From Chloroflexi bacterium TSY (GTDB lineage Bacteria > Chloroflexota > Anaerolineae > Caldilineales > Caldilineaceae): a stretch of DNA of 64,000 nucleotides. The translations under genes and the position numbers were made by a program. Numbering within the stretch: position 1 is the stretch's first letter; each line of letters begins with the position of its first letter. The stretch lies in assembly GCA_019217005.1 (NCBI GenBank), contig JAHBNG010000025.1, forward strand, positions 62,001 to 126,000, read 5' to 3'. Below are positions 53,106-64,000 of the stretch, piece after piece. Under the pieces are notes generated by a model. That model made no database searches and had not been told where the DNA came from. It saw only the letters and a program-made list of their open reading frames with translations.

Positions 53106-54113
53106 ATGACATTCTCCTATTTTTTCAAAAGAATCGCTCAATTTTTTGTCATTGCATTCCTGGCAGCGACCATTAACTTTTTCTTTCCGCGCATGACGGG
53201 TCAAGATCCGATTCGTGAAAAGCTATCTCAGCTTGAGCTTCAGGGTGTATCCGTTTCCAATGAGGATGCCAAGGGATTGGTCGAAACCTACAACAAGAAG
53301 TTTGGCTTAGATAAACCACTCTGGCGACAATATTTGACCTACCTCGGCGATATGGCTCGTCTTGATTTGGGCGTATCGATTTCAAACTACCCCGCAACGG
53401 TCATGACCATGTTACGGCGTTCCGTTCCCTGGACGCTCGGTCTTCTCCTGACGGCCACCTTATTAAGTTTTACGATTGGTACATTAGTGGGTGCGATGAT
53501 GGCATGGGGCAAGGCACCCTACTTTCTGCGCGTGATCTTTCCTGCCTTTTTTACGCTATCGGCGATTCCCTTCTATCTCATGGCAATCATCCTGCTTTAT
53601 CTGTTCGCCTTTCGGCTTCCGATCTTTCCTCTCTTCGGGGGATATAGTGCTGAAAAGTTACCAAATTTAAGTTTTAATTTCGCATGGGATGTCTTCAAGC
53701 ACTCATTGTTGCCAGCATTTTCGATTGTGCTGGCCCAAATCGGCTTTTGGGCGTTGGGCATGAGATCGATGATGGTCACCATTCAGGGTGAGGATTATAT
53801 GCTCCAGGCGGAGGCCAAGGGATTGAAGGGACCTCGCATCTTCTTTCGTTACGCGATGCGTAATGCCATCCTGCCCCAGATTACAGGACTTGCCCTCTCA
53901 TTGGGTACCATTATTTCGGGTGCAATTCTTGTCGAAGTCGTCTTCGCTTATCCAGGGGTGGGGAAGGTGTTGCTCGAAGCCATCCGTGGCTTTGACTGGT
54001 TTGTGATTCAAGGAATCGTGTTCATGGTCATTGTGAGCGTTGCGTTTACGATGCTCATCATCGATCTAGTCTATCCTCTGCTCGACCCGCGCATCAACTA
54101 CAGGAGTGAATAG
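53106..54113 (+). CDS. Peptide-type ABC transporter permease (DppB-like)
   Basis: The 335-residue protein has six hydrophobic segments. FFFPRMTGQDPIREKLSQLE and FGLDKPLWRQYLTYLGD are DppB features. YMLQAEAKGLKGPRIFFRYA followed by MRNAILPQITGLALSLG is the coupling loop. Its end overlaps the next permease start by 8 bp. The 258-bp gap to the binding-protein gene is largely filled by a family E repeat. Confidence 0.93.
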   Translation: MTFSYFFKRIAQFFVIAFLAATINFFFPRMTGQDPIREKLSQLELQGVSVSNEDAKGLVETYNKKFGLDKPLWRQYLTYLGDMARLDLGVSISNYPATVMTMLRRSVPWTLGLLLTATLLSFTIGTLVGAMMAWGKAPYFLRVIFPAFFTLSAIPFYLMAIILLYLFAFRLPIFPLFGGYSAEKLPNLSFNFAWDVFKHSLLPAFSIVLAQIGFWALGMRSMMVTIQGEDYMLQAEAKGLKGPRIFFRYAMRNAILPQITGLALSLGTIISGAILVEVVFAYPGVGKVLLEAIRGFDWFVIQGIVFMVIVSVAFTMLIIDLVYPLLDPRINYRSE

Positions 54114-55046
54114 CTTGACACAATCAACGAACGCCGAACTCCCCGTTGGGCAACTCGGTCAGGGAACTGTGGAAACAGCGCCGCCACCAGCGAACCGCGC
54201 GCGGGACGTCTTTCTCTATTTCCGCCGCAATCCCGCGTTGATTGCGGGTCTATTTCTTCTGCTACTCATTGTCATCTTCTGGTTCATCGGGTCAAGGGTT
54301 ACGGTGCCAGAGGATGCCAGACCGCTCTCTTTCAAACCAAGCGAGCCGCCCTCCGCTGAGCATTGGCTGGGGACTGATCGCTTGGGCAAGGATATACTTG
54401 CTGTCATGGTCGAAGGGACGCCGAAAACCATTCGCATCGGGCTGACTGCGGGGGCGATTGGTGTGGCGATTGGGACATTGCTCGCCTTCTTCAGCGGCTA
54501 CTATGGGGGGTGGTTTGATACACTCGTTCGATCAACTGTTGACATTTTACGTACGGTGCCTGCGCTGCTCGTTCTCATTGTGATTGCTATTTCGATCCCA
54601 GGTGAAATGTCGGTCAACATGATGGCGTTTGTGATTGCAGTACTCTCTTGGCTGGGACCAACGCGCGTTCTGCGCGCCCAAGTTTTGGTCATCAAACAGC
54701 AGTCGTATGTAGAATTGGCCCGCTTCACTGGCATGAGCGGTCCTGAGGTGATCATCAAAGAGATGATGCCGAATTTAATGCCCTATATTGTTTCTACTTT
54801 TGTCCTGGCAGTTTCAGGCGCAGTCCTGGCATCCATCGGTTTAGAAGCATTGGGGTTGGGGCCGTTTGAGGCGAATACGCTGGGCATGACGATTTATTGG
54901 ACCATTTGGTATGGGGCTCTGCTCAATGGCTGGTGGTGGTGGTGGGTACCGCCAATTTTGATCATCGTCGCCCTATTTGTTGGTCTGTTTCTCATCTCTC
55001 AGGGCTTAGATGAGTGGGCAAATCCTCGCTTGCGGAGGAGAGTGTA

Positions 55047-55047
<1 letters not shown>
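54106..55047 (+). CDS. Peptide-type ABC transporter permease (DppC-like)
   Basis: The probable start is GTG at 54106, overlapping the previous gene by 8 bp; 313 residues. After a Pro-rich N-terminus come six hydrophobic segments. HWLGTDRLGKDILAVMVEGT is the DppC periplasmic signature, and QSYVELARFTGMSGPEVIIK followed by EMMPNLMPYIVS the coupling loop. The stop TAA shares its last base with the ATG of the next gene. Confidence 0.92.
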
Positions 55048-56051
<1,004 letters not shown>

Positions 56052-56121
56052 GACAGAGTATCAGCTATATCTGTTCTGGAATGGATCATTAATATAACAA
56101 AATCAGGGTGGAGGTTGACGC

Positions 56122-57159
56122 GTGACGGCGTTATTAGAATTGCAAAATGTCACAAAGGTTTTTGGTGGAGGCGCCTTTAGCCGAAAAAAGATTGTGGCTG
56201 TAGATCATGTCTCATTTTCTATCCCTGGGAATACGCCGACCATGACCGCTGTTGCAGGCGAAAGTGGCAGCGGCAAAACCACGCTTTCGCGTTTGCTTCT
56301 AGGCGTGACGGGACCAAGTTCTGGGCGGGTGCTCTATAATGGCAACGATATTCCCAAAATGTCGCGCCAGCAACGCAAAGAATTTCTGCGCGATGTACAG
56401 CCGATCTATCAGGATCCGTTCGGCGTTTACAATCCTTTTTATAAAGCCGAGCACCTTCTATTTGAGGCGGTCAAAAAATTCAATCTGGCCGGGACAAAGT
56501 CCGAAAGCCGGCGGCTGGTTGAGGAAGCTCTCGAAACAGTAGGGCTACGACCAAACGAAATCTTAGGGCGTTTTCCCCATCAATTGAGTGGTGGTCAGCG
56601 GCAGCGCGTGATGGTGGCTCGCGCTTTGATTCTAAAACCACGGATTATTTTGGCTGATGAACCAGTCTCGATGGTCGACGCATCGCTGCGAGCCACGATT
56701 TTAGAAAGCCTACGCACGCTCAATCGCAACTTAGGCATCTCCATTCTCTACGTCACCCACGACCTGACGACAGCGTTTCAGATCTGCGAAAACATTCTTG
56801 TCATGTACCGAGGCGCAGTGGTTGAGGCAGGGTCAGTTGATCGAGTGATCAAGGAACCAAAGCATCCCTACACCCAACTACTCGTGGAGTCCATTCCCCA
56901 GATGCGGGCAGTACGCAACTGGGAACAAGCTGAAGCGGAAGAGACGATTCGTTCGATTGACGACGCCCGTGAATCGGCTGGCTGCCGCTTTGCCGACCGC
57001 TGTCCTATGGTGATGGAAAAGTGTTGGACCGACACTCCTCCGCTCTATCAGGTGAACACTGAGCGAGTGGCGCGATGCTTTCTTTATGAGACTGAAACAG
57101 TTTTGGAGACTGAGGATATTTCGGAGGTGTTTGTGGTGCCGGAAACGTCTGGCACGTAA
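56122..57159 (+). CDS. Peptide-type ABC transporter ATP-binding protein (DppF-like)
   Basis: It starts with GTG after GGGTGGAGG; 345 residues. Walker A is GESGSGKTTLSR, the signature LSGGQRQRVMVA, Walker B IILADEPVSMVDA (Ser-Met instead of the usual Thr-Ser-Ala) and H-loop VTHDLT. The C-terminal extension holds CRFADRCPMVMEKC. It ends the operon. An ISAzo13-like element was inserted exactly at its TAA stop codon, which serves as the 3-bp target duplication, so the protein is unaffected but any terminator was displaced. Confidence 0.94.
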   Translation: MTALLELQNVTKVFGGGAFSRKKIVAVDHVSFSIPGNTPTMTAVAGESGSGKTTLSRLLLGVTGPSSGRVLYNGNDIPKMSRQQRKEFLRDVQPIYQDPFGVYNPFYKAEHLLFEAVKKFNLAGTKSESRRLVEEALETVGLRPNEILGRFPHQLSGGQRQRVMVARALILKPRIILADEPVSMVDASLRATILESLRTLNRNLGISILYVTHDLTTAFQICENILVMYRGAVVEAGSVDRVIKEPKHPYTQLLVESIPQMRAVRNWEQAEAEETIRSIDDARESAGCRFADRCPMVMEKCWTDTPPLYQVNTERVARCFLYETETVLETEDISEVFVVPETSGT

Positions 57160-57191
57160 GGCCAATCCAAAAAATAAAATATACGCGAGAA

Positions 57192-57346
57192 GGGGTGGTT
57201 CATTTTAGCTGGATAGATAGGTTTACACTTTTAGAAACAGAAAGAACGTTTATATTCTCTGATTTCGCCGGTTCTCAGAGAGAAAACGGTCTCATATAGA
57301 TTTTTGTCTATATATCAAAAGTGTAAACCTAATTTTGAACCACCCC
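57192..57346 (-). repeat. Family A 155-bp element, copy 4 (inverted, diverged)
   Basis: It is exactly 155 bp with ends GGGGTGGTTCA / TGAACCACCCC and an exact 8-bp duplication CGCGAGAA (57184-57191 and 57347-57354). The interior differs from copies 1-3 at many places, so it is a separate subgroup. Confidence 0.92.
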
Positions 57347-57386
57347 CGCGAGAAGGTGTTAAACTAGCTCTCCAAAAGGAGCAAAA

Positions 57387-58606
57387 ATGACAATCTCGCC
57401 AGAAATGGTTGAAGTCTTGAAAGAGACGAAGGCCATGTTAAGTGGATACGAAAGAAGGCACTTCATGGCCCAAACGGTCAAAACGATATGCGAAGGGAGT
57501 CCGACGAAAGCAGAACGAGAGTTGGGCTGGAATCGGGCGACGATAGCCAAAGCCCTGGAAGAACTAGAAGGCGGCTTCTGTTATGTCGACCAAAGCCACC
57601 GACGTGGTCGCAAAAAAGCCGAAGACCATATCCCCACTTTACTGGCCGATATGGTTGAAATCGCCGATCAATTCAGCCAGACCGATCCCACCTTTCGACC
57701 CCCCCAATTGTACACTCGACTAACCGCCGCCGAAATGCGTACCCAGCTCATCGAGCAGAAAGGATACACAGATGAGGAATTGCCTGGCGAAGAGGCCATC
57801 CGCTTGAAGCTCAATGAGTTAGGCTATGGCTCAAACCGGGTCAAAAAAAGTCAACCAGTGAAAAAAGATCCCAGAGACCGATGCGATCTTTGATAGAATT
57901 CATCAGATCAATCAAGAAGCGGATGCAGACGAGACGGTTCTGCGCCTCTCTTGGGATGCCAAAGCGACGATTTTACTTGACCGTTTCTCGAGAGAAGGGA
58001 TAAGTCGAGTGGTTGTCAAAGCGCTCGATCATGACTTTCAAGATAAGAAGACCGAGAAAGTCACTCCTTTTGGCATTTACCTCCCTTCAACCAAGGAACT
58101 CTTTCTTTACTTGACTCAGTCGAAAGTGACGAGTGACTGTATTGTCGACTGCCTGATTGATTTTTTGGGAAAGCGTACGTGAACACTTTCCTCACGTCAA
58201 GACCCTCGTGATCAATCAGGACAATGGTCCCGAAAATCATACCCGTCGGACTCAGTTTATGTATCGTCTCACTCAGTTTGTTGAGCACTATCGTCTCTCT
58301 ATTCAGCTCGCCTGCTACCCTCCTTATCACAGTAAATACAACCCCATCGAACGGGTTTGGGGCCATCTTGAAAAACACTGGAACGGTTCTCTTCTCGATT
58401 CTCTTGAGACCGTTCTCAATTTTGCCCGTTCTTTTCGCTTTAACCAACTACAACCCTTCGTTCACCTGAATTCCACTCTTTATGAGACCGGCGTCAAACT
58501 CACTCAGAAAGAGATGGACCGTTTGGCACAACGCTTCCAACGTTTACCTGGTTTAGAAAAATGGTTTGTCCTTATTCCCCCTCTCCATTCTCTCGTTCGC
58601 GTATAA
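57387..58606 (+). pseudogene. ISAzo13-like transposase, frameshifted
   Basis: It reads from MTISPEMVEVLKETKAMLSG to KKSQPVKKD. There a run of six A instead of five shifts the frame. The middle part with SWDAKATILLDRFSREG to CLIDF then runs to a 6-T run at about 58160 (five T give the correct frame WESVREHFPHVKTLVINQDN). The last part ends IPPLHSLVRV. Only two single-base indels separate this copy from an intact gene of about 400 residues, so it may be the youngest copy. Confidence 0.78.
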
Positions 58607-58907
58607 TTATTTTTTTGGTTTAGCCTAAGACTGTTTCAAATCGAAATCAGTATCTTACAAAAACTTGGTGTACGCGATAGAGCAGAGGCGGTATGACGAG
58701 GTCAAGCAATAAGTGGGTCTTCTTTGAAAGCGAGCAAATCGTAGGTCACCTCATCCGAAGTGACAAGCGTCAAATATCGCGTTCTTCACTTGAAACTCCT
58801 ACCTCTCTTCACGCTTGTCCCACCAGAGATGGAACCTACGACACGAATCACCATTCATAAACCTGACTCTGTTTATACCGCACTCTCCAGAATGTCGTGA
58901 GCATCTT

Positions 58908-59705
58908 TTACCCGACTGCCATAAACTCCTCTGGATGCTCTAGCATTCCACTTTCATAATTCTTCTCGCTAAGTGTCTCGAGCGGTTCCTTGATGTTATA
59001 ACAACCACCAATGCCGGTTGTCTCTGTATTGCCCTTGAAGGCCGCCCAACGGACACCATTGGTCAACACTTTGAGTATCTCTTTGTTATGAAAAATCGGA
59101 TAAGTTTCGTGACCAGGTCGGAAATAGAAGATACGTCCGCGTCCGCGATGCCAAGTTGCGCCACTGCGGAAAACCTCGCCTCCCTCAAACCAACTGACAA
59201 AGAGCAATTCGTCAGGATCGGGGATGTCGAATTGCTCACCATACATCTCGGCGTTGGGTAACTCGATATATGGGCCGATTCCCTGCGTGATTGGGTGATT
59301 CGGATTGATGACCCAAAGGCGCTCTCGTTCATCTGCTTCGCGCCAACAAAGACCACAACTCGTGCCCATTAAACGTTTGAAGACTTTAGAATAATGACCC
59401 GAATGCATGACGACCAATCCCATACCGTTTAAGACACGCATCTGAATCCGATCAACCACCTCATCGCTTACTTGACCATGCGCAATATGTCCCCACCACA
59501 TTAAAACATCTGTATTGTCCAAGACATCTTGCGTGAGACCATGTTCAGGCATCTCCAATGTGGCAATGCCAATATTTAAGTCAGGCTCCTTTTCCATATG
59601 GGCTGAAATGGCACCATGAATGCCGTTGGGATAGATCTTGGCCACAAACTCGTTCTTTTGTTCGTGGACAAATTCATTGTAAATTGTGACGTTGATTTGT
59701 GACAT
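58908..59705 (-). CDS. ThuA domain-containing protein (trehalose-utilization-like)
   Basis: The start at the ATG at 59705 follows GAGAGGAAC; 265 residues. NEFVHEQKNEFVAKIYPNGI followed by TDVLMWWGHIAHGQVSDEVV and GLVVMHSGHYSKVFKRLMGT matches the ThuA glutamine-amidotransferase-like fold. LLFVSWFEGGEVFRSGATWH and GRIFYFRPGHETYPIFHNKE complete it. Relatives take part in trehalose or related sugar-alcohol use, probably as a scaffold or hydrolase. It stands alone; a family D element lies 50 bp upstream of its start, in the likely promoter. Confidence 0.9.
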   Translation of the reverse strand: MSQINVTIYNEFVHEQKNEFVAKIYPNGIHGAISAHMEKEPDLNIGIATLEMPEHGLTQDVLDNTDVLMWWGHIAHGQVSDEVVDRIQMRVLNGMGLVVMHSGHYSKVFKRLMGTSCGLCWREADERERLWVINPNHPITQGIGPYIELPNAEMYGEQFDIPDPDELLFVSWFEGGEVFRSGATWHRGRGRIFYFRPGHETYPIFHNKEILKVLTNGVRWAAFKGNTETTGIGGCYNIKEPLETLSEKNYESGMLEHPEEFMAVG

Positions 59706-59754
59706 AAGTATTGAGTTCCTCTCTTGTGTCGGCGTATATATGTCAATTTTATAG

Positions 59755-59830
59755 AGTGTGTACCACATAGTGTGTAAAGGAACACGGCTCAGTCAGAGAA
59801 TCGCTACATTTACACGCTTTGGGACACACT
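59755..59830 (+). repeat. Family D inverted-repeat element, copy 2
   Basis: Ends AGTGTGTACCACATAGTG and CGCTTTGGGACACACT agree with 21634-21710. The element lies upstream of the ThuA-domain gene. The stretch 59831-60048 holds no recognised gene. Confidence 0.75.
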
Positions 59831-60202
59831 CCCATTTTAATATATACCTCATCAATATGATTTCAATTTGTACTTTACCATGTAATTTAACGCATGCACA
59901 ATATTCAACGTGTTATCATCCGGTATGATTTGCGCGGTGCATACGAGTGATGGCGCAACAGAGTGATTTCATAGGGATTCACATAGATATTCTTCTCGTC
60001 TTTCTATTAGACAAAACAAATAGGGTTCTTCCAGAATAGAGGGGGCGTAACTTCCCGGACACGCTTTGTATGTAATGGCAGTTCCAAAAGGGCGCGTTGA
60101 AGAAGAACTGATAGAGAGAACCAGCAGCGTGTTATGTCAACATATAGATGAGGACAAAGGCAAGGAACCCAAAGGCGATACATAGTAAAAAATTAGAAGC
60201 AA

Positions 60203-61420
60203 TTAAGCGATAGGTTGGCGACGATGGGCTCGTTGCTGCAAATGGAAAGATTCATCATAAGGTTTCTTGTCTTGCCACAATTTCCAAATGATGCAAATCC
60301 AGCGATTAGCGAGAGTGCGATCAGCATGACTCTTTTTGAGACCGCGTTGGCGAGCGGCGGTGTAAAAAGCAGCGGCCCAAGAAGACTCTTTGCGGGAGCA
60401 GCGAGCAAATTGCTGAGTAAAATAACGAAAGTCGTGATCGCAAGCTCTGCGGAAATGAACGGTTCTGACTTTGCCACTTTGTTTGGTGACAGGACAGGTT
60501 CCCGCCAGAGACTGAAGGCTCATGGGAGAGGGAAAGCGTTTCCTGTCTTCGCCAAACTTGACCAGAAGACTGGGAGCTAAAAGCTGGCCAGCACCAGGTA
60601 AAGAAGCAAAGATATGCTGATCCGGATGTTGCAGAAAAGTGACTGTAACTGGTCAAGGGTCTCTTGTTCATAGCGCAGTGCAAGCAAAGACATTCAGCCA
60701 GCTGAAGAGCTTCTCGTTGATACGCTGGCACAAATGCAGGAGCTGATGTGGGATAAGTGGCGGTTAACTTATCATAACAAGTGACCCATTTACGGGTTGC
60801 GTATGTCGGTGCTGCTTGAGAAACTCTTGGAAGCCTTCATAGGTGGAGTTGCGCACATGCTCTGGCGTTGGATAGGTCAGAACCAGGTGGCAGGCAATCC
60901 GAGAAGGCCAGTTGCTGAAGACCTCAAGCAGCGCCGGATGGTAACGCAACAGGCAAGCGCGCAGACGGTTGGATAAGGCCACAGTCTCTTTGGTCCAGTA
61001 TTGTGTGGCACTGCTGACCACTCGCATCTGCTGGAGTAATTCACTGCCAGGTGACCAAGGATAAAATCGATGGACATCGGTCCGCAACAAATCTGCTATC
61101 ACATAGGCATCACTCTTATCATTATGCGCACCACTTTGACTATAGCGCTCCCGACTCTTGTTCACCACATTCGGCGGCACCACATAGACATTCTTGTACC
61201 CGCTCGACCAGAGATAATCAATCAGCAAATTATGCGCTGTTTCCAGTCCCACTGTCACTTCATCATGGCTCGCTCCTGTCTTCTTTCTCATTTCTTCAAT
61301 TTGGCGAAATCCCTTCTGGCTATGCTCTATCTGCGCATAGCCCAGCGCTCGTCCTGTCTCATCCAACATCATCACATCATGTTTCTTTTCACTCCAGTCG
61401 ATTCCCATTTTCACTTTCAT
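60203..61420 (-). pseudogene. IS110 family transposase (recombinase), frameshifted
   Basis: The start at 61420 follows AGGAGGT. The first 218 residues contain MGIDWSEKKHDVMMLDETGR, the first Asp of the DEDD RuvC-like domain, and GLETAHNLLIDYLW, its Glu. AHNDKSDAYVIADLLRTDVH adds the two further Asp. The frame then stops at VNGSLVMIS. The C-terminal Tnp domain, with the catalytic Ser region in LQSLAGTCPVTKQSGKVRTV, is in another frame at 60203-60523. At least two shifts separate the parts. Confidence 0.82.
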
Positions 61421-61690
61421 CTTGGACCTCCTCTCCCGTATCGCCTGAGCTCCTCAACTTTGGACGCTGTTTTCCGTTTTCCTGTTATGGCACTCGAGGT
61501 GCTGCACGCTTTCGACGTTGCACGGCGTCGACCTGGCGGACTGTCCGGGAAGGGCGGTCGCACCGCTCGAAGAGGTTGGTCCTTTTTGCCAGGTCGAGAG
61601 TCCAATAAGTTTCGGCTTTCCTTGCTTTTGCCTTCCTTATTTTATCTCCTTTCCTATATTACCTAACAGGAAGAGGTCAGGATGAGTCGT
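61421..61690 (-). ncRNA. Candidate bridge-RNA region of the left IS110 element
   Basis: The non-coding end upstream of the IS110 recombinase gene contains several GC-rich inverted repeats, for example GGACTGTCCGGGAAGGGCGG. A similar stretch precedes the second recombinase. IS110 elements are known to express a structured bridge RNA from the non-coding end beside the recombinase start. Boundaries are not determined from sequence alone. Confidence 0.35.
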
Positions 61691-61709
61691 CAACGAGCTG
61701 TTCTTGACC

Positions 61710-61965
61710 TCTTCCTATTAGATAATATAGGAAAGGAGTTAGAATGAGAGAGACAGAAAGAGAAGCTGTCACTCGGAATCGAACTCCGGCTTGGTAAAAG
61801 GACCGCCCTCTTCCGCGGTGCGACCGCCCTTCCCGGACCGTCCACCGCCGACGCCTAGAACCGTCGCAAGCGTGTAGCATCTCGAATGCCATAATAGGAA
61901 AACGGAAAAGAGCGTCCGAAAAAAAATGACCAAAGGCAATCCTCAAGTGAATGAGGAGGTCAAAA
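61710..61965 (+). ncRNA. Candidate bridge-RNA region of the right IS110 element
   Basis: The mirror-image counterpart lies between the element centre and the recombinase start at 61966. It shares CCGGGAAGGGCGGTCGCACC (read on the minus strand) with the left region, along with the position of the AATATAGGAAAGGAG stretch. Both regions look like the same structured RNA gene in diverged form. Confidence 0.35.
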
Positions 61966-63176
61966 ATGCAGATATTCATAGGAATAGACTGGAGTGAAAC
62001 AAAACATGATGTAATGATAACGGATGAAAACGGTCGTCGAATTAACTACATGACAATAGAACATAGTGTGGATGGCTTTAAGCAACTAGAAAAGTGGCGA
62101 GAAACGATGGATATCGGCCATGAAAAATGTCGAATCGGATTAGAGACAGCACATAATCTGATAATTGACTACTTATGGGATGCTGGGTATACAAATCTAT
62201 ATGTCCTCCCACCGAACGTGGTCAAAGCAAGTCGGGCGAGGTACAATCAGAGCGGTGCTCGCACTGATGAAAGTGATGCATATACGATAGCTGAACTGGT
62301 CAGAACAGATGTTCACCGATTCTATCCTTGGCATCCAGGGAGTGAATTACTCCAGCAAATGCGCATCGTGGTGAGCATGACCGAGTTTTGGCGCAAAGAA
62401 ACGGTTGCTGTCTCCAATCGCTTGCGTAGTTGTTTGCTCAGATACCATCCCGCTTTGCTCAATGTCTTTAGTTGGCCATCGCCCATTGCAGCTCATCTGA
62501 TTCTGGCTTATCCGTCGCCGCAAGCAGCAGAAAAGCAACCTATGATGAATTTCAGGTCTTTCTCAAGCAACATAAACATAATCAGCCCTCCAAATGGCTC
62601 ACCTGTTTTGATGCCTTGACCACACAACATCCCCGTTCAGCTCCGGTGTTGCCCAAGCTTGTCAAGTTCAAGCCCAGCAACTTGCCCGACTCTTGCTCCA
62701 TACCCTCAACTCCAAGCAAGCAACACTCCAACAGTTGAACTCTCTTTTCTGCAACACGAGGATCACCCCATTTTGCTTCCTGCCGGGCGCAGGAGAGCTC
62801 TTGGCCTCTTTGCTGGTCAAATTTGGCGAAGATCGCCGCCGCTTCCCCCATTCCAGCATGGTCCAGACTTTAGCTGGCACGGCTCCCGTTACCAACCAAA
62901 GTGGCAAAGTCCACTTGGTCCACTTTCGCCGCTCTTGTGATAAAGAGTTTCGTTACTTTTCTCAGCAACTGGCTCGTTCTTCGCGCCAGCAATCTCGCTG
63001 GGGCTTCGGCTTACTTTACACAAGCTCGTCAAAAGGGCCACTCGGTCAGTCGCTCTTATCGGGCTTTAGCCAACCGCTGGCTGGCCATTCTTTGGAAAAT
63101 GTGGCAAGACCGAACCACCTATGACGAATCTTTCCACATTCGTCAACGAACTATCCGTCGTCGACCACAAGCTTAG
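61966..63176 (+). pseudogene. IS110 family transposase, frameshifted
   Basis: The start at ATG 61966 follows GAGGAGGTC. The first part has IFIGIDWSETKHDVMITDEN, GLETAHNLIIDYLWDAGYTN and ESDAYTIAELVRTDVHRFYP (the DEDD residues). It loses frame near 62530-62540 and then reads AFVSS-like out of phase. The Tnp domain appears in two more frames: LPGAGELLASLLVKFGEDRR, TLAGTAPVTNQSGKVHLVHF and a C-terminus to 63176. At least three shifts are needed. Confidence 0.8.
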
Positions 63177-63808
63177 TTTTTCTGCTTTCTTTTTTTTCAG
63201 CTACGGCAAAAGTCGGGTACAAAAAATGACCATAAGGGGTGAAATCCTAGAGCAGCCCTCTGTTTGCATGAAAAATTTGTACCCGACTTTTGCTGCTACT
63301 GTTTTTTTCTTGATTGCCTTTGATTTCTCTCTTATGTCTACTTGCTACCAGCTCAATACCCAAGTTTACATAAAGTCGGAATTGTTGATTTTTTCCGACT
63401 CTTTTCAACGCGCCTATTTGGTATCTCTCTTACTGACTAAGCGTGTCCGGGAAGTTCATGGCACTTCTTTGTCAACCCTCTGCGATCCTGAAGAGCCACA
63501 AATAGAATTTATACGACGCGAAGAAGGCGTTCACTAACACCGACCGTTAGCACTAGAGAATGCTGTGCCGTGCATGGCGACCCCACCTTTGTACGGGTTT
63601 GTCTATTCGTGTATCTCCGTGAGATTTTTGGTGCGGTTCTGCTGCGCTGCAGAGATCTTCAAACTGGGGAGAGGATTTCGTGTGAAAGAGAGTTGACCGG
63701 GGAGATGATTTTGAGGTCAAGACCTAGATTTCCCAGAATTTTTATCGAAAAATCTAATGTTCCGTCCATGCTAAATAGTCAGGTTGGTGGGCCGAGACGG
63801 AACCTAAA

Positions 63809-63860
63809 TGCATCGGCAAGCAGTCGTGAGACTACCCGTGAATTTAGGGTTGCCGATGCA
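63809..63860. repeat. Hairpin with 11-bp perfect stem
   Basis: TGCATCGGCAA (63809-63819) and TTGCCGATGCA (63850-63860) are exact complements 30 nt apart. The region from 63457 to the end of the window shows no convincing gene; short open frames there lack recognisable motifs. Confidence 0.6.
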
Positions 63861-64000
63861 CTAGGTCTTCATCGTGCGCTCAATTAAATCAATCTGTCGA
63901 TACAGATGCAATCAAAGGTGCAGATTCTTTTTGGTAGTTTTTCTGATACATACACCCGTCGCCATCTCCGTGTAAAGTCGTGAATTGAAACTGAGTGGGG

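Larger units (their letters stand above)
57160..58625 (+). mobile_element. ISAzo13-like insertion sequence, copy 3 (carrying a family A element)
   Basis: Its ends GGCCAATCCAAAAAATAAAA (left) and TTTTTTTGGTTTAGCC (right) are imperfect inverted repeats. A 3-bp duplication TAA flanks it (57157-57159, 58626-58628). The 155-bp element at 57192-57346 interrupts the left end 32 bp in, between the terminal repeat and the transposase gene. The segment after it to 58907 holds no recognised gene. Confidence 0.88.
60049..63456. mobile_element. Two IS110-type elements in head-to-head inverted orientation
   Basis: The 18-bp sequence AACTTCCCGGACACGCTT at 60049-60066 recurs exactly inverted at 63439-63456. 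The two transposase genes diverge from the centre near 61700. The centre contains CCTTTCCTATATTA and its mirror TAATATAGGAAAGG, with AGGAAGAGGTCA facing TGACCTCTTCCT. Each gene is preceded by about 250 bp of related non-coding DNA. The two copies differ clearly in sequence, so they are not a recent duplication. Confidence 0.75.

Noticed and set aside
63457..64000. Short open frames near the right end of the window
   Set aside because: No ribosome binding site, known motif or coding bias was seen; treated as non-coding.

Overview
The window looks like chromosomal DNA of a free-living heterotrophic bacterium. The gene types (1,317-residue tricorn protease homologue, VTC-domain protein, retropepsin-like protease next to a ribbon-helix-helix-like gene, CHAT/EAD1/formylglycine-enzyme fusion, two dipeptide-type ABC systems, ISAzo13-like, IS4-like and IS110 elements) would fit Chloroflexota (Anaerolineae/Caldilineae-like). 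That placement is inference; there is no rRNA or other phylogenetic marker here.

Layout. 1-721: end of an ISAzo13-like element. 992-8730: CPA2 antiporter with RCK domain, tricorn homologue, VTC protein and DUF4956 membrane protein. 8733-10099: a small terminal-inverted-repeat element that was itself hit by an ISAzo13-like copy. 10276-13140: structured leader with terminator, then argG and argJ. 13256-18817: murJ, a C39 peptidase/TPR protein, a 2-hydroxyacid dehydrogenase and an AraC regulator. 18822-20299: IS4-like copy. 20648-28138: small metabolic genes (VOC protein, amidohydrolase, D-cysteine desulfhydrase, TauE/SafE, GNAT), an antitoxin-like gene with a broken HNH nuclease, and an ureidoglycolate-lyase-like protein. 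28344-40062 (all minus): aminotransferase class III, alanine dehydrogenase, DDAH-type amidinohydrolase and a dipeptide-type ABC operon. That operon is split by a 2.3-kb mobile patch. 40367-46504: small protein, SH3 protein, UvrD-like helicase, then the CHAT-EAD1-FGE protein. 47134-50456: FMN reductase and a type II toxin-antitoxin pair whose toxin gene is interrupted twice. 51066-57159: a complete five-gene peptide ABC operon. 57160-63456: ISAzo13-like copy, ThuA-domain protein, and two IS110 elements head to head.

The most striking property is the density of small non-coding inverted-repeat elements. At least six families occur: A 155 bp, four copies, mostly with exact 8-bp target duplications; B 98 bp, three copies, 8-bp duplications; C about 81 bp, three copies; D about 77 bp, two copies; E 142-177 bp; F with 3-bp duplications. 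They have broken an HNH nuclease gene, an oligopeptide ABC ATPase gene, a vapC gene and an IS. Every transposase gene here carries frameshifts, many in homopolymers, while most single-copy genes are intact.

Functionally, the 28-40 kb block may form a pathway for an imported guanidino or methylarginine-like compound: import, DDAH-type hydrolysis to citrulline, transamination with pyruvate, and alanine/pyruvate recycling. Citrulline could then feed argG. The likeliest biologically novel item is the CHAT-EAD1-FGE protein. Its C-terminal 35 residues have the codon pattern expected of a diversity-generating-retroelement variable region, although no reverse transcriptase lies in the window.
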